Of a DNA stretch of 64,000 bases, positions 35,024 through 44,189 are shown piece by piece. Source of the DNA: Gelidibacter gilvus. GTDB taxonomy: Bacteria; Bacteroidota; Bacteroidia; Flavobacteriales; Flavobacteriaceae. The stretch covers positions 300,983 to 364,982 of the forward strand of contig NZ_SDDZ01000004.1 of assembly GCF_004115975.1 (NCBI RefSeq), written 5' to 3'. The notes beneath the pieces are model-generated. The model made no database searches. It was not told where the DNA came from and was given only the letters and a program-made list of their open reading frames with translations. Position 1 is the stretch's first letter. Every line of letters starts with the position of its first letter. The position numbers and the translations under genes are program-made.

Positions 35024-36202
35024 ATGTCAAAATCAAAATACGGATTAAATACCATTTGCACGCACGTTGGCGAAATCAAGGACGAACAGTTTAAAGGCGC
35101 CGTTTCGCCAATTTATCTCTCTACGTCCTATCAGTTTGATGACGTCGATGTGAAACGTTATCCACGGTATTTCAACACACCAAACCAGGAATACTTATCT
35201 AAAAAAATAGCTGCATTGGAGCACGCTGAAGCAGGTATGATTTTTGGAAGTGGTATGGCTGCTGTAAGCACAGTGTTTTTGGCGTTTTTAAAGCAAGGCG
35301 ATCATATTGTGGTTCAAAATACCTTGTATGGCGGAACTAGTAATTTTATCCGGGAAGAGTTTCCAAAATACGGCATCGAATTTACGTTTACGGATGGGTA
35401 CGAGGTTTCTGATTTTGAAGCAGCCATCCGTCCGAACACAAAACTTATTCATATTGAAACGCCCTCCAATCCGTTGTTGACCATTACAGATATTAAGGGT
35501 GTAGCCGATTTGGCGAAATCAAAAAACATCATCACGACTATAGATAACACTTTTGCAAGTCCGGTAAATCAAACGCCAATCGATTTTGGAATCGATATTA
35601 TCATCCATTCCGCTACAAAATATCTGGGAGGACATTCTGATATTTTGGCAGGTGCGGTTGCTTGTAATAGTGCACATATGCATACAATTTTTAATGTTGC
35701 CAAGAACTTAGGTGGTAGTTTGAGTGATATGACCGTATGGCTATTGGAACGCAGTATGAAAACCTTGGCCTTACGTGTCAAGGCTCAAAATAAGAATGCA
35801 AAAAAAATGGCACAATTTCTATCTGACCATGACGATGTCAAACAAGTTTTTTATCCGGGTCTTAAAACCCATCCGCAATATGCTTTGGCTAAATCGCAAA
35901 TGAAAGGTTTTGGAGGGATGCTTTCTTTTGAATTGGTTGATGGCTTGGATGCCATGGCATTTCAAAAGGAATTGAAGTTGATCAAATCGTCCATGAGTTT
36001 GGCAGGTGTGGAAAGCACAATGTTGTCACCTCATAAAACTTCACATGCTTTAATGACACAGGAAGAACGTGATAAAATTGGAGTGAGCGATAATTTGATA
36101 AGATTTTCAGTTGGAATAGAATCAAGAAAAGATTTGATTGCTGATATTGAGCAGGCCATTGAAGCCGTAAAAAATTCAAAACTTCAGGTTCAGAATGAGT
36201 AG
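35024..36202 (+). CDS. Cys/Met metabolism PLP-dependent enzyme (cystathionine gamma-synthase/lyase family)
   Basis: A 392-residue cytoplasmic trans-sulfuration family enzyme with PLP. Seen: YPRYFNTPNQEYLSKKIAALE, GSGMAAVSTVFLAFLKQGDH (cofactor phosphate site), and the PLP Lys in HSATKYLGGHSD at about residue 205. Family members include cystathionine gamma-synthase, gamma/beta-lyase, methionine gamma-lyase and O-acetylhomoserine sulfhydrylase; I cannot choose among them. Start ATG 35024. No SAM-type riboswitch is visible in the 270-nt upstream spacer. Confidence 0.9.
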   Translation: MSKSKYGLNTICTHVGEIKDEQFKGAVSPIYLSTSYQFDDVDVKRYPRYFNTPNQEYLSKKIAALEHAEAGMIFGSGMAAVSTVFLAFLKQGDHIVVQNTLYGGTSNFIREEFPKYGIEFTFTDGYEVSDFEAAIRPNTKLIHIETPSNPLLTITDIKGVADLAKSKNIITTIDNTFASPVNQTPIDFGIDIIIHSATKYLGGHSDILAGAVACNSAHMHTIFNVAKNLGGSLSDMTVWLLERSMKTLALRVKAQNKNAKKMAQFLSDHDDVKQVFYPGLKTHPQYALAKSQMKGFGGMLSFELVDGLDAMAFQKELKLIKSSMSLAGVESTMLSPHKTSHALMTQEERDKIGVSDNLIRFSVGIESRKDLIADIEQAIEAVKNSKLQVQNE

Positions 36203-36245
36203 AACTGGCAATCTGAATTAATTTAAACCTTAAAAACCTAATAAA

Positions 36246-37139
36246 TTGCATAAAAATTCACTTCATAATAAAAAATATGATTTTGATCTGCTTATAAAAA
36301 ACCATGACGCTTTAAAGCCTTATGTCTTTGTTAATGATTATCAAACCCAAACCATTGATTTCTCAAATCCTGATGCTGTAAAGGCTTTGAATACCGCATT
36401 ATTGTTTACCCATTACAATGTGAAATTCTGGGAGTTTCCTGACGAAAATTTGTGTCCGCCAATACCAAGTCGTGCAGATTATATGCACCATTTGGCTGAT
36501 TTATTAAGACGAAGCCAGTTAGAAACTGATATCAAAGTATTGGACGTTGGTGTAGGTGCGAGCTGTATATACCCTTTACTCGGGAATGCTATTTATAACT
36601 GGAGTTTTGTAGGAACTGATATTGATGAAAAATCCCTTCAGATTGCCCAAAAGATTATTGACAAAAACAATCTTGGGAATTCCATTGAATTGCGCCATCA
36701 AAAGGATTATCAGCATATTTTAAAAGGAATCCTAAAACCATCAGATAAATTTACAGCTTCTGTGTGCAATCCGCCATTTTTTAAAAGTCAGGCAGATGCT
36801 CTCGAAGCCACAAAAACCAAATTAAAAGGGTTGGGCAAGGAAAACGATAAGGTGGTTAGAAACTTTAGTGGAACGCCAAAAGAGTTGTGTTATGCCGGTG
36901 GAGAGAAAGCTTTTTTACACAATTACTTGTATGAGAGTTCTCAATACCCAAAACAATGTTTTTGGTTTACAAGTTTGGTATCAAATGTGAGTCATGTGCG
37001 ATCAATGGAAGCTTCTTTGAAAAAATTGGGCGCGACAGAGTTTCAGGTTTTGGATATGATCCAAGGCAATAAAGTTAGTAGAGTAGTGGCTTGGTCATTT
37101 TTGACCAAAGCGGAACAGAACGATTGGATAAAAAATTAA
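36246..37139 (+). CDS. rlmF: 23S rRNA (adenine(1618)-N(6))-methyltransferase
   Basis: SAM-dependent methylation of A1618 in 23S rRNA. A 297-residue protein with the RlmF (YbiN) layout: YDFDLLIKNHDALKPYV, DFSNPDAVKALNTALL, WEFPDENLCPPIPSRADYMHHLADLL, a SAM motif LDVGVGASCIYPLLG, and the N6-adenine catalytic motif NPPFF near residue 176. Start is TTG 36246; no ATG is present before the conserved region. It is followed 4 nt later by bshB1, so the two are an operon. Confidence 0.93.
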   Translation: MHKNSLHNKKYDFDLLIKNHDALKPYVFVNDYQTQTIDFSNPDAVKALNTALLFTHYNVKFWEFPDENLCPPIPSRADYMHHLADLLRRSQLETDIKVLDVGVGASCIYPLLGNAIYNWSFVGTDIDEKSLQIAQKIIDKNNLGNSIELRHQKDYQHILKGILKPSDKFTASVCNPPFFKSQADALEATKTKLKGLGKENDKVVRNFSGTPKELCYAGGEKAFLHNYLYESSQYPKQCFWFTSLVSNVSHVRSMEASLKKLGATEFQVLDMIQGNKVSRVVAWSFLTKAEQNDWIKN

Positions 37140-37143
37140 ACAG

Positions 37144-37860
37144 ATGAAATTAGATATATTGGCTATTGGCGCACATCCGGACGACATTGAATTGGGCTGT
37201 GGTGCCACCATTGCAAAAGAAGTTCATAACGGCAAAAAGGTTGGTATAATTGACCTTACACGTGGTGAATTGGGAACTCGTGGTACTGCGGAAACCAGAA
37301 AGTCAGAAGCCGAAGATGGTGCGCGAATCTTAGGGGTTGTGGTACGAGAAAATATGGGTTTCGCGGATGGTTTTTTCATAAATGATAAAGCACATCAATT
37401 GGAACTTATCCGAATGATCCGGAAATACCAACCTGAAATAGTCTTGTGTAATGCTATCAGCGATCGGCATATTGACCATGGAAAGGGAAGTCAATTAGCG
37501 AGTGATGCTTGTTTTTTGAGTGGCTTGACCAAAATTGAAACGGAATGGGACGGAAAAGCACAACAGCAATGGCGACCAAAATTTGTTTACCATTATATTC
37601 AATGGAATACTATTGAGCCAGATATTGTGGTTGATGTGTCAGGATTTATGGATAAAAAAATGGAAGCAGTTGCAGCTTATAAAACGCAATTCTTTGATCC
37701 TGAAAGTAAAGCGCCCCAAACGCCAATCAGTAGCAAAAACTTTACAGATAGTATTGACTACAGAGCCAGGGATTTAGGTCGATTGATAGGAACAGAGCAC
37801 GCTGAAGGTTTTACAGTGGAGCGTTATGCCGCAGTAAAAAGTTTATTCGATTTAGTGTAA
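37144..37860 (+). CDS. bshB1: bacillithiol biosynthesis deacetylase BshB1
   Basis: Deacetylates GlcNAc-malate, the second step of bacillithiol synthesis; zinc enzyme of the PIG-L/LmbE fold, cytoplasmic. The 238-residue protein has IGAHPDDIELGCG at residues 8-20 with metal-binding His-Pro-Asp-Asp, and the DRHIDHGKGS segment at about residue 108, with the third His. The KFVYHYIQWNTIEPDIVVDVS stretch is typical of BshB1 in Bacteroidota. bshA and bshC are not in this window. It lies immediately after rlmF and before a tRNA-His gene. Confidence 0.93.
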   Translation: MKLDILAIGAHPDDIELGCGATIAKEVHNGKKVGIIDLTRGELGTRGTAETRKSEAEDGARILGVVVRENMGFADGFFINDKAHQLELIRMIRKYQPEIVLCNAISDRHIDHGKGSQLASDACFLSGLTKIETEWDGKAQQQWRPKFVYHYIQWNTIEPDIVVDVSGFMDKKMEAVAAYKTQFFDPESKAPQTPISSKNFTDSIDYRARDLGRLIGTEHAEGFTVERYAAVKSLFDLV

Positions 37861-37877
37861 TTTTTTTACCAAAAGGC

Positions 37878-37908
37878 TTTGTAAACATTAGTAAATAAAT
37901 TACATTTG
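37878..37908 (+). promoter_or_regulatory. promoter of tRNA-His
   Basis: TTTG at 37878-37881, a 19-nt spacer and TACATTTG at 37901-37908 form an almost ideal Bacteroidota promoter, 28 nt before the tRNA. Confidence 0.8.
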
Positions 37909-37936
37909 CAGTCGCATTTAAGGATGCGGCTACATG

Positions 37937-38010
37937 GTGGTTGTAGCTCAGTTGGTTAGAGCATCGGTTTGTGGTACCGAGGGTCGCCGGTTCGAGCCCG
38001 GTCTTCCACC
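37937..38010 (+). tRNA. tRNA-His (anticodon GTG)
   Basis: Cloverleaf by eye: acceptor GTGGTTG / CTTCCAC, D stem GCTC/GAGC, anticodon stem TCGGT/ACCGA with loop TTGTGGT (anticodon GTG), variable GGGTC, T stem GCCGG/CCGGT with loop TTCGAGC. A G precedes the 5' end (37936), the expected G-1 opposite C73 (38010). CCA is not encoded. Two adjacent U-U oppositions appear at acceptor positions 5-68 and 6-67. A promoter and a terminator flank it. Confidence 0.95.
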
Positions 38011-38017
38011 CAGAATT

Positions 38018-38049
38018 TAAGCCTTCAAAGAAATTTGAGGGCTTTTTTT
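38018..38049 (+). terminator. terminator after tRNA-His
   Basis: AAGCC-TTCAAA pairs with TTTGA-GGGCTT, followed by seven T (38043-38049), beginning 8 nt after the tRNA. Confidence 0.85.
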
Positions 38050-38191
38050 GTGCGCCATTGTTTATGAATAGTGTTCGTGGAGACACAAACAATAGGAGAA
38101 TCAATTAAAGGTTGATACAGAAATATTATCTATAGTATTAAAATATCAGTAATTTAATCGCAAAATCATAAAAACTCAGAATCATCAGACT

Positions 38192-38725
38192 ATGAATAAA
38201 TTATCATTAATAATCTTAATTGTTATTTTCATCAGTTGTAAAAACGAAAGTAAAAATCCAGAATCGAACGAGGAAAATGTCAAATCTGAAATCTTAAGTT
38301 CAAATTCAAATAAAGAAAAGGTAAAAACCAATACTTCTCTCAAAATTGTTGAACCGGTAAAATGGACAACCAAAACAAACCAAATTTCGGAGACAGATTA
38401 TGAATTAATAATAGTAGCCAACATTGAAGATGATTATCATTTATATTCTCAAAAAGTTCCAGAAAATGGTCCACTTCCGACAGTTTTTATTTTTGAAGAG
38501 AATGATGATTACGACTTAGTTGGAACTACATCTGAGGAAGAGGGACGAACAACTCATGATCCCACATTCGACATGGAAATCAAATCGTTCAAAAATAAAG
38601 CGGTTTTTAAGCAGTTGGTCAAAATGAAAAAAAAGAATTCAAAAATTATGGCAGAGATAGAATTTATGTCTTGCAATGATTCGCAGTGTTTGACAGGATA
38701 CAGTGATATCGAATTCCAAATTTAG
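38192..38725 (+). CDS. lipoprotein with stand-alone DsbD N-terminal (alpha) domain
   Basis: A 177-residue lipoprotein: signal peptide with lipobox IFISC (Cys near residue 16), then a Lys/Asn/Ser/Glu-rich linker to about residue 50, then a beta-sandwich resembling the DsbD alpha domain (VKWTTKTNQISETDYEL, HLYSQKVPENGPLPTVF, and FMSCNDSQCLTGY with two Cys five residues apart near the C terminus). In DsbD this domain passes electrons to periplasmic partners. Here no DsbD beta or gamma domain follows, so it would need a separate membrane partner. Transcribed alone. Confidence 0.78.
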   Translation: MNKLSLIILIVIFISCKNESKNPESNEENVKSEILSSNSNKEKVKTNTSLKIVEPVKWTTKTNQISETDYELIIVANIEDDYHLYSQKVPENGPLPTVFIFEENDDYDLVGTTSEEEGRTTHDPTFDMEIKSFKNKAVFKQLVKMKKKNSKIMAEIEFMSCNDSQCLTGYSDIEFQI

Positions 38726-38933
38726 AATGCATTCATCTTAATTCTATCAACTAACTGTCTTGTACAATCAGATAAATATTTACAATTAATAGTTTTTAAC
38801 GTGTTAATCCTGAGGTTGACTTTGTTTTTTAAATTAGTAACCTCGAAATGTAATTACGCAAAATGTTAAGAACACCAACTAAGACCTTTTCGATCAGAAA
38901 CTAATTATTAAGTTAGTCCGTTCATTAAATATC

Positions 38934-38965
38934 AAAAAAAAAGCACCTCAGTTAAGAAGTGCTTT
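38934..38965 (-). terminator. terminator of S1/P1 nuclease gene
   Basis: On the minus strand AAAGCACTTC pairs with GAGGTGCTTT, followed by a long T run (complement of 38934-38942). It is 24 nt after the nuclease stop codon. Confidence 0.9.
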
Positions 38966-38988
38966 ATATTGCTATACTTTAAAGTTTC

Positions 38989-39768
38989 TCAGAATAGATC
39001 ATTCAAAACCTTCGCTAATCTAATCCCTGCAATTTGCAGTTGGGTTCTTGCAACGTCCAGATGGTTATAAGAATAAGCATAACCTAAATTTTCACCTTCC
39101 TCAACTGAACCATAAACGGTTTTTGCCAAGTTTTGCGTATCATTTACCCAATCCATAACAGAACCTTCTTGAAGAAACTTAACTTGTCTTTTTGATAAAA
39201 ATTCAGCGTTTTTTGCCAATTCACTATAACTCATATTATAGGATTCAATCATTTGACTATCCCATACGCGATGGAGATTGGTGTCTTTATTTTGCCATTT
39301 TACTTTAATATCGTTGCCACCTCGGTCTTCTTCACGACCAATATGTAAAGGTTGGTGTAAATCGCCCACCAAATGAATCAACATTTTTAAATAAAAGGTT
39401 TTGTCAGCATCAGAAGCATTGGGATCCTTAATGACGTTCTTGCAATGTGCAATGCCAGTCACCAAATCGCCTTTTGGATTTTTTTTGGACGATTCATAAG
39501 TGTCGTCAAAGGACATGTTGACATAATGCCAAGTTCCAAATTCCTTAAAACGTGGATCTGCTTTGATCTCATCTCCAAAAGTAGAGACCAATGCCAGCGA
39601 TTGATGATTTAATATTTTTTTGAGATGACGCTTTGTTTTATTACTGGTATGCTGATCTGCAATAGCTCCAACAGCACGATGTCCTGTAGCACCCCATCTT
39701 TTTGTGGCGAAACTATTGGCGTTGAAAAGTAGTACAACGGTAAGAATACATACGGATATCGATCTCAT
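38989..39768 (-). CDS. S1/P1 nuclease
   Basis: A 259-residue exported zinc nuclease/3'-nucleotidase for single-stranded DNA and RNA. The signal peptide ends near SFAT and the mature protein should start close to KRWGATGHR, with the conserved first Trp and the GHR zinc-binding His. Further ligands: HLVGDLHQPLH (His and Asp), GGNDIKVKW, NLHRVWDSQMI. The family is trinuclear zinc. Start ATG 39766-39768. It is preceded by the helicase gene 15 nt upstream and followed by a strong terminator. Confidence 0.93.
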   Translation of the reverse strand: MRSISVCILTVVLLFNANSFATKRWGATGHRAVGAIADQHTSNKTKRHLKKILNHQSLALVSTFGDEIKADPRFKEFGTWHYVNMSFDDTYESSKKNPKGDLVTGIAHCKNVIKDPNASDADKTFYLKMLIHLVGDLHQPLHIGREEDRGGNDIKVKWQNKDTNLHRVWDSQMIESYNMSYSELAKNAEFLSKRQVKFLQEGSVMDWVNDTQNLAKTVYGSVEEGENLGYAYSYNHLDVARTQLQIAGIRLAKVLNDLF

Positions 39769-39783
39769 AACACTATATAACTA

Positions 39784-41133
39784 TTATTTCTTATTTCTTT
39801 TATTGAAATTTTTATCACCTCTTGATTTAGGTTTTTTATATTTTTTGGCGATCTCTCTTTTGTAAGAGCCTCCCTGATTGATTTTTTTGTTTTTCTCTTT
39901 TTTCTCATGAAAGGCGGGGCCAGCAAGATCATCGTCACGTCGTTTTATCGGGTTGTGGTGCTCTTTGTTCTGTATGCGCTCTTCTTCAATCAATTCTGTA
40001 GACAGCGATACAGCATCAGGAATTTCTTTTAACGGAATTTCCATTTGCATCAATTCCTCAATAGCGGTGACCCACTCTTGTTCAGCTTCGGTTGAAAATA
40101 AGATGGCTTGTCCTTCACGTTCCGCACGACCTGTCCTCCCTATCCGATGCATATAGTTTTCGGGAAAGTGTGGGGTGTCAAAATTGATGACGTGACTGAT
40201 GTGGTCAATATCGAGTCCGCGTGCCATGACATCGGTTGCAATCAAGATACGGTTTTCACCTTCTCGGAATTGTTCGATACTCCGCAATCGGTAATTTTGT
40301 GTTTTGTTGGAATGGATCACGCAACTTTCATTAGGAAAAAGCGCTTCGATCTTATCAAACAGTAAGTCTGCCATTTTTTTATAGGCAACAAAAATCAAGA
40401 CTTTATTGAAAGTTTCTTTATCGCCTAATACATGCTCCAAGACATTTACTTTAGAATAAAAGTTGGGCACATTATAACGCGTCTGACTGATATTTTCCAA
40501 TGGTGTTCCTGAAACCGCAATGGTGATTTTTTCTGGTTCGGTAAAAAAGTCGGTAATCAATGCGTCCACATCATCAGTCATCGTTGCCGAAAACATAATG
40601 TTTTGACGACGTTCAGGAAGAATATCGAAAATATTTAAAAGTTGATATCTAAAGCCCAAATCGAGCATGACATCCACTTCATCAATTACCATTTTCTGAA
40701 TGGATTTTAGTGGCAAAACATGGCTCACTGCTAAATCAAATAAACGACCAGGAGTAGCCACAACAATGTCCAAACCTTCGGCTACAGCCTGTCTTTGGGT
40801 GTTGATGTTGACGCCACCATAAATCCCGAGGACTCTCACATTCATGTATTTGGTGAGCTTTTCTATCTCCTCAACTACTTGAACTACTAATTCACGAGTA
40901 GGCACTAAAACCATCACTCGCGGATTGTCCTGCTTGGAAAACGGCAAGTTTTTGAGAATGGGCAACATATAGGCGTAAGTCTTGCCCGTACCCGTTTGTG
41001 CAATACCCACCACATCTTTTCCAGAAGCCACCACATTAAATGCTTGTTCCTGAATAGGGGTAGGCGAGGTAAAACCTAAATCGTCTAAGGCGTTATATAA
41101 CGGGGTGTTTAAATTAAGGTTTTTAAAGCTCAA
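39784..41133 (-). CDS. DEAD/DEAH box RNA helicase (DEVD variant)
   Basis: A 449-residue ATP-dependent RNA helicase, cytoplasmic. Seen: Q motif FTSPTPIQEQAF, motif I AQTGTGKT (about residues 43-50), PTRELV, VATPGRL, motif II reading DEVD (in VIDEVDVMLDLGF) in place of DEAD, SAT, and motif VI HRIGRTGRAERE. The C-terminal 60 residues are Lys/Arg/Asn-rich, a typical RNA-binding tail. Start is TTG 41131-41133 with no upstream ATG. It has a -7 element at 41238-41245. The DEVD change preserves the two catalytic acids. Confidence 0.93.
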   Translation of the reverse strand: MSFKNLNLNTPLYNALDDLGFTSPTPIQEQAFNVVASGKDVVGIAQTGTGKTYAYMLPILKNLPFSKQDNPRVMVLVPTRELVVQVVEEIEKLTKYMNVRVLGIYGGVNINTQRQAVAEGLDIVVATPGRLFDLAVSHVLPLKSIQKMVIDEVDVMLDLGFRYQLLNIFDILPERRQNIMFSATMTDDVDALITDFFTEPEKITIAVSGTPLENISQTRYNVPNFYSKVNVLEHVLGDKETFNKVLIFVAYKKMADLLFDKIEALFPNESCVIHSNKTQNYRLRSIEQFREGENRILIATDVMARGLDIDHISHVINFDTPHFPENYMHRIGRTGRAEREGQAILFSTEAEQEWVTAIEELMQMEIPLKEIPDAVSLSTELIEEERIQNKEHHNPIKRRDDDLAGPAFHEKKEKNKKINQGGSYKREIAKKYKKPKSRGDKNFNKRNKK

Positions 41134-41237
41134 GGTGTATGATATTTATTAATGTTGAGTGAGGTATTAGTTGGTGGTCTGCAGGGTTAAGTGATTAGGT
41201 TCGAAACTCAAACTCCTCAACTAATCCTTACAGGCTG

Positions 41238-41245
41238 CAAAGTTA
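41238..41245 (-). promoter_or_regulatory. -7 promoter element of the helicase gene
   Basis: TAACTTTG on the minus strand, a full TAnnTTTG match, with a leader of about 100 nt before TTG 41133. A long leader is common for cold- or growth-regulated RNA helicases; no structure was worked out. Confidence 0.5.
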
Positions 41246-41260
41246 AAACTAATAATCAAC

Positions 41261-42151
41261 TTATACTAAATGCCTTTCGTGTATTTCAATGCTGTAAGAA
41301 GCGCTATAGGTCTTGTTTTTGGCTAAGGCCACAATGCCTTCTTTATCCTTTAAGACGTGATCGCTATCCTCAGAATCAGCCAAACCTTGCCATGGTTCAA
41401 TACAAACAAAATTAGCATTTGGTTTTGCCCAAATTCCTAAATATGGAAACTCAGCGAAATCGAAATTTAAAATTTCACCATGATTTTTGCTAATTAATGC
41501 AACTTTTTTCGATTTTAAATCCTTAAAAACAAGTGCGTCTTTGTCGAACAAATGGGCGTGTAGCGGAATCGTATCCGGTGTTTTAAAAACAGCTTCAGTT
41601 TCTGATGTGAAAAGTCCTGTGCTTAGATTCAACAAATGTGTTGGCGAGGTTTCTGGATGTTCAAATTTCAAACTATAATCCTCATAAGTTTCCTCAGGAT
41701 ATACAGGGCATTTAAAGGCAGGATGTCCGCCTACTGAAAAACAAATGGTTTTGTCATCTATATTCTTAACTGTATAGGTGATTTTAATCTGATTTTGTAA
41801 CAAGGAATAATTCACCAAAAACTCAAATTTAAAAGGATAGGTGAGCAGTGTCGCTTCGGAATATGTCAATTTAAGACTTAGGTTATTTTCGCTTTGATCA
41901 GCTACCACAAAAGCATCGCTACGTCTTGCAAACCCATGTCTTGATAAGTGATAGGATTTGTTTTCATAAGTAAATATACCTTCCTTTAATTCGCCAACAA
42001 TAGGAAATAAATTGGGCGCATGCCCACTCCAAATTTCCGGATTGCCATCCCACATAAATTCCAAGTTATTTTTTATGGCTGAAATTTTTTGCAATTCTGC
42101 GCCTACAGGATGGATGGCTATTTCTAAAAGTGAATTCTTTAAGATAAACAT
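41261..42151 (-). CDS. aldose 1-epimerase family protein
   Basis: A 296-residue galactose-mutarotase-fold enzyme. Seen: LEFMWDGNPEIWSGHAPNLFPIVGELKEG near residues 30-57, FSVGGHPAFKCPV (about residue 145) with the catalytic His, and FVCIEPWQGLADSED near residue 260 with the conserved Glu. Members act on free or phosphorylated sugars; the substrate is not fixed. Start ATG 42149-42151. Shares a short divergent spacer with pabB. Confidence 0.9.
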   Translation of the reverse strand: MFILKNSLLEIAIHPVGAELQKISAIKNNLEFMWDGNPEIWSGHAPNLFPIVGELKEGIFTYENKSYHLSRHGFARRSDAFVVADQSENNLSLKLTYSEATLLTYPFKFEFLVNYSLLQNQIKITYTVKNIDDKTICFSVGGHPAFKCPVYPEETYEDYSLKFEHPETSPTHLLNLSTGLFTSETEAVFKTPDTIPLHAHLFDKDALVFKDLKSKKVALISKNHGEILNFDFAEFPYLGIWAKPNANFVCIEPWQGLADSEDSDHVLKDKEGIVALAKNKTYSASYSIEIHERHLV

Positions 42152-42232
42152 GGTCTTGATATTTTTAACTAAAGTACAAAGTTCTTAATTAGTTTGTAGA
42201 ATCTCATTAACTTTACCTCGGAAAATTAAGCC

Positions 42233-43522
42233 TTGAGAACACAGCACACCTATACCATCCAATCCCCTAATTTCAAGACCCAGCTTTTGCAATGGAGCCA
42301 GCAATTTGAGGAAGTTGTTTGGTTGGATTCCAATAAGCATGCTCAAAAACATAATAGATATGATGCGATTTTGGCTGTGGATGCGTTTACCGGGATCACT
42401 ACAGATTGTCATCAGGCATTTGATAAACTGCACGAGTATCAAAGCGTGACCAAGGATTGGATCTTTGGCTATTTGACTTACGATTTAAAAAATGATCTCG
42501 AAAACCTACACTCCAACCACTTTGACGGCTTAAACTTTCCGGAGTTATTCTTTTTTCAACCGAAGAAAATCTTTCTGATTAAAGAGGATGTTGTTGAAAT
42601 GCACTACTTGAAAATGGTGGATGACGAATTTGAGTCTGATCTTAAGGAAATAGAGGAATGGACGAAGAATAAAGTTGAACTTAGTTCAGAAAAAATCAAC
42701 ATAAAACTAAGATTGACTAAGGATCAATATTTTGAAAAAGTCAATAAGATGTTGGCACACATACATAGAGGCGATATTTACGAAGCCAATTTTTGCCAAG
42801 AGTTTTATGCTGAAGACACCCAAATTGATCCGTTGGAAACCTATCAAAAATTGAATAGCATTTCAAAAGCGCCTTTTGCTACGTTTTTTAAAAATCGACA
42901 TTATTATGCATTATCAGCATCTCCTGAGCGTTATTTGAAAAAAGAGGGCCCTATAGTGATTTCGCAACCTATAAAAGGAACTGCTGAGCGTTCGTTAGAT
43001 TCAATAGAGGATGAGCGACTCAAGGAGGAGCTCAAAAGCAATCAAAAGGAACGCAGTGAAAATATCATGATTGTGGATTTGGTACGTAATGATCTCTCAC
43101 AAACAGCCATTAAGGGCAGTGTTACAGTTGAAGAATTGTGTGAAGTTTATACTTTTGAGCAGGTGCATCAATTGATTTCGACCATTACATCTGTGGTTGG
43201 AGAAAAAACACCTCCTGTTACAATTATTAGATCCACGTTCCCCATGGGAAGCATGACAGGTGCGCCGAAAATTTCTGCAATGAAAATTATTGAAGATCTT
43301 GAGGAAACCAAACGTGGCCTCTATTCTGGCGCCATTGGTTATTTTAGTGCGACAGGTGATTTTGATTTTAACGTCGTCATCAGAAGTATCCTATATAACG
43401 CACAAAATCATTATGTATCCTACTCCGTAGGTGGCGCCATTACTGCAAAAAGTGATCCTTTAAAAGAATATGAAGAGTGTTTGATAAAGGCGAAAGCCAT
43501 GCGTCAAGTGCTTGAAAATTAG
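42233..43522 (+). CDS. pabB: aminodeoxychorismate synthase component I (anthranilate synthase component I family)
   Basis: Chorismate-utilising enzyme: forms 4-amino-4-deoxychorismate for folate, or possibly anthranilate/isochorismate. A 429-residue protein with the ADC_synthase signatures: IHRGDIYEANFCQEFYA, SPERYL, the QPIKGTAERS motif (PIKGT is typical of PabB), MIVDLVRNDLS, and GSMTGAPKISAMKIIEDLE. PIKGT favours PabB over TrpE. Start TTG 42233 matches family N termini; no ATG is available. Downstream lipoprotein gene lies 31 nt away. Confidence 0.9.
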   Translation: MRTQHTYTIQSPNFKTQLLQWSQQFEEVVWLDSNKHAQKHNRYDAILAVDAFTGITTDCHQAFDKLHEYQSVTKDWIFGYLTYDLKNDLENLHSNHFDGLNFPELFFFQPKKIFLIKEDVVEMHYLKMVDDEFESDLKEIEEWTKNKVELSSEKINIKLRLTKDQYFEKVNKMLAHIHRGDIYEANFCQEFYAEDTQIDPLETYQKLNSISKAPFATFFKNRHYYALSASPERYLKKEGPIVISQPIKGTAERSLDSIEDERLKEELKSNQKERSENIMIVDLVRNDLSQTAIKGSVTVEELCEVYTFEQVHQLISTITSVVGEKTPPVTIIRSTFPMGSMTGAPKISAMKIIEDLEETKRGLYSGAIGYFSATGDFDFNVVIRSILYNAQNHYVSYSVGGAITAKSDPLKEYEECLIKAKAMRQVLEN

Positions 43523-43553
43523 CTACATTTATTATTAAGTATATTTTAAATTT

Positions 43554-44189
43554 ATGAAAAAAATCATCCTGAGTTTTTGTGTTGTGTTATTATTATCGTC
43601 TTGTAAGGACGAGGTTAAAATTCCTGAAAACTTCGATTATGGTAAAATAGAAAGCGGGGTTTATGACAACAAATTCTTCAATTTCGAATTGGCATTTAAC
43701 GACCAATGGAGTGTTCAGACAAAAGAGGAAATGCAACAAATGAGTGAAAACAGCCGAAATACTATGGCTGGAGATAATCAAAATTTAAAAAGCACGTTGC
43801 AGGCATCTCAAGTTAATGTAGCCGATTTATTTTCAATTTTTAAGTTTCCAGTTGGATCCGTTACGGGTGGTAATGCTTCATTGATCATCAATGCTGAAAA
43901 CTTACAGAGTTTTCCAAATGTAAAAACTCCAAGAGATTATATAATGTCAGCACGTCAACTTCTTGACCAAACCTCACTCACTCTGATTTATAAAAAAGAA
44001 CCCTACACTAAAACTATTGGAGGCAAACAATTTATAGGTATGGAAATCTTTAATCAAGATTATAATTTAACGCAAGACTATTTTGTAACCTTACGGAATG
44101 GTTTTGCCATTTCAATGGTACTTTCTTATGATAATGCTGAAGATCAGCAAGAACTTTATAAAATGCTCGACACTATAAAATTTGAATAA
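43554..44189 (+). CDS. lipoprotein of unknown function
   Basis: A 211-residue lipoprotein, lipobox LLLSSC (Cys about residue 17), with a beta-rich domain after a short linker. No recognised family signature. It starts at ATG 43554, and its TAA overlaps the tilS ATG by one base, so the pabB-lipoprotein-tilS-ade genes form one operon. Role unknown. Confidence 0.75.
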   Translation: MKKIILSFCVVLLLSSCKDEVKIPENFDYGKIESGVYDNKFFNFELAFNDQWSVQTKEEMQQMSENSRNTMAGDNQNLKSTLQASQVNVADLFSIFKFPVGSVTGGNASLIINAENLQSFPNVKTPRDYIMSARQLLDQTSLTLIYKKEPYTKTIGGKQFIGMEIFNQDYNLTQDYFVTLRNGFAISMVLSYDNAEDQQELYKMLDTIKFE

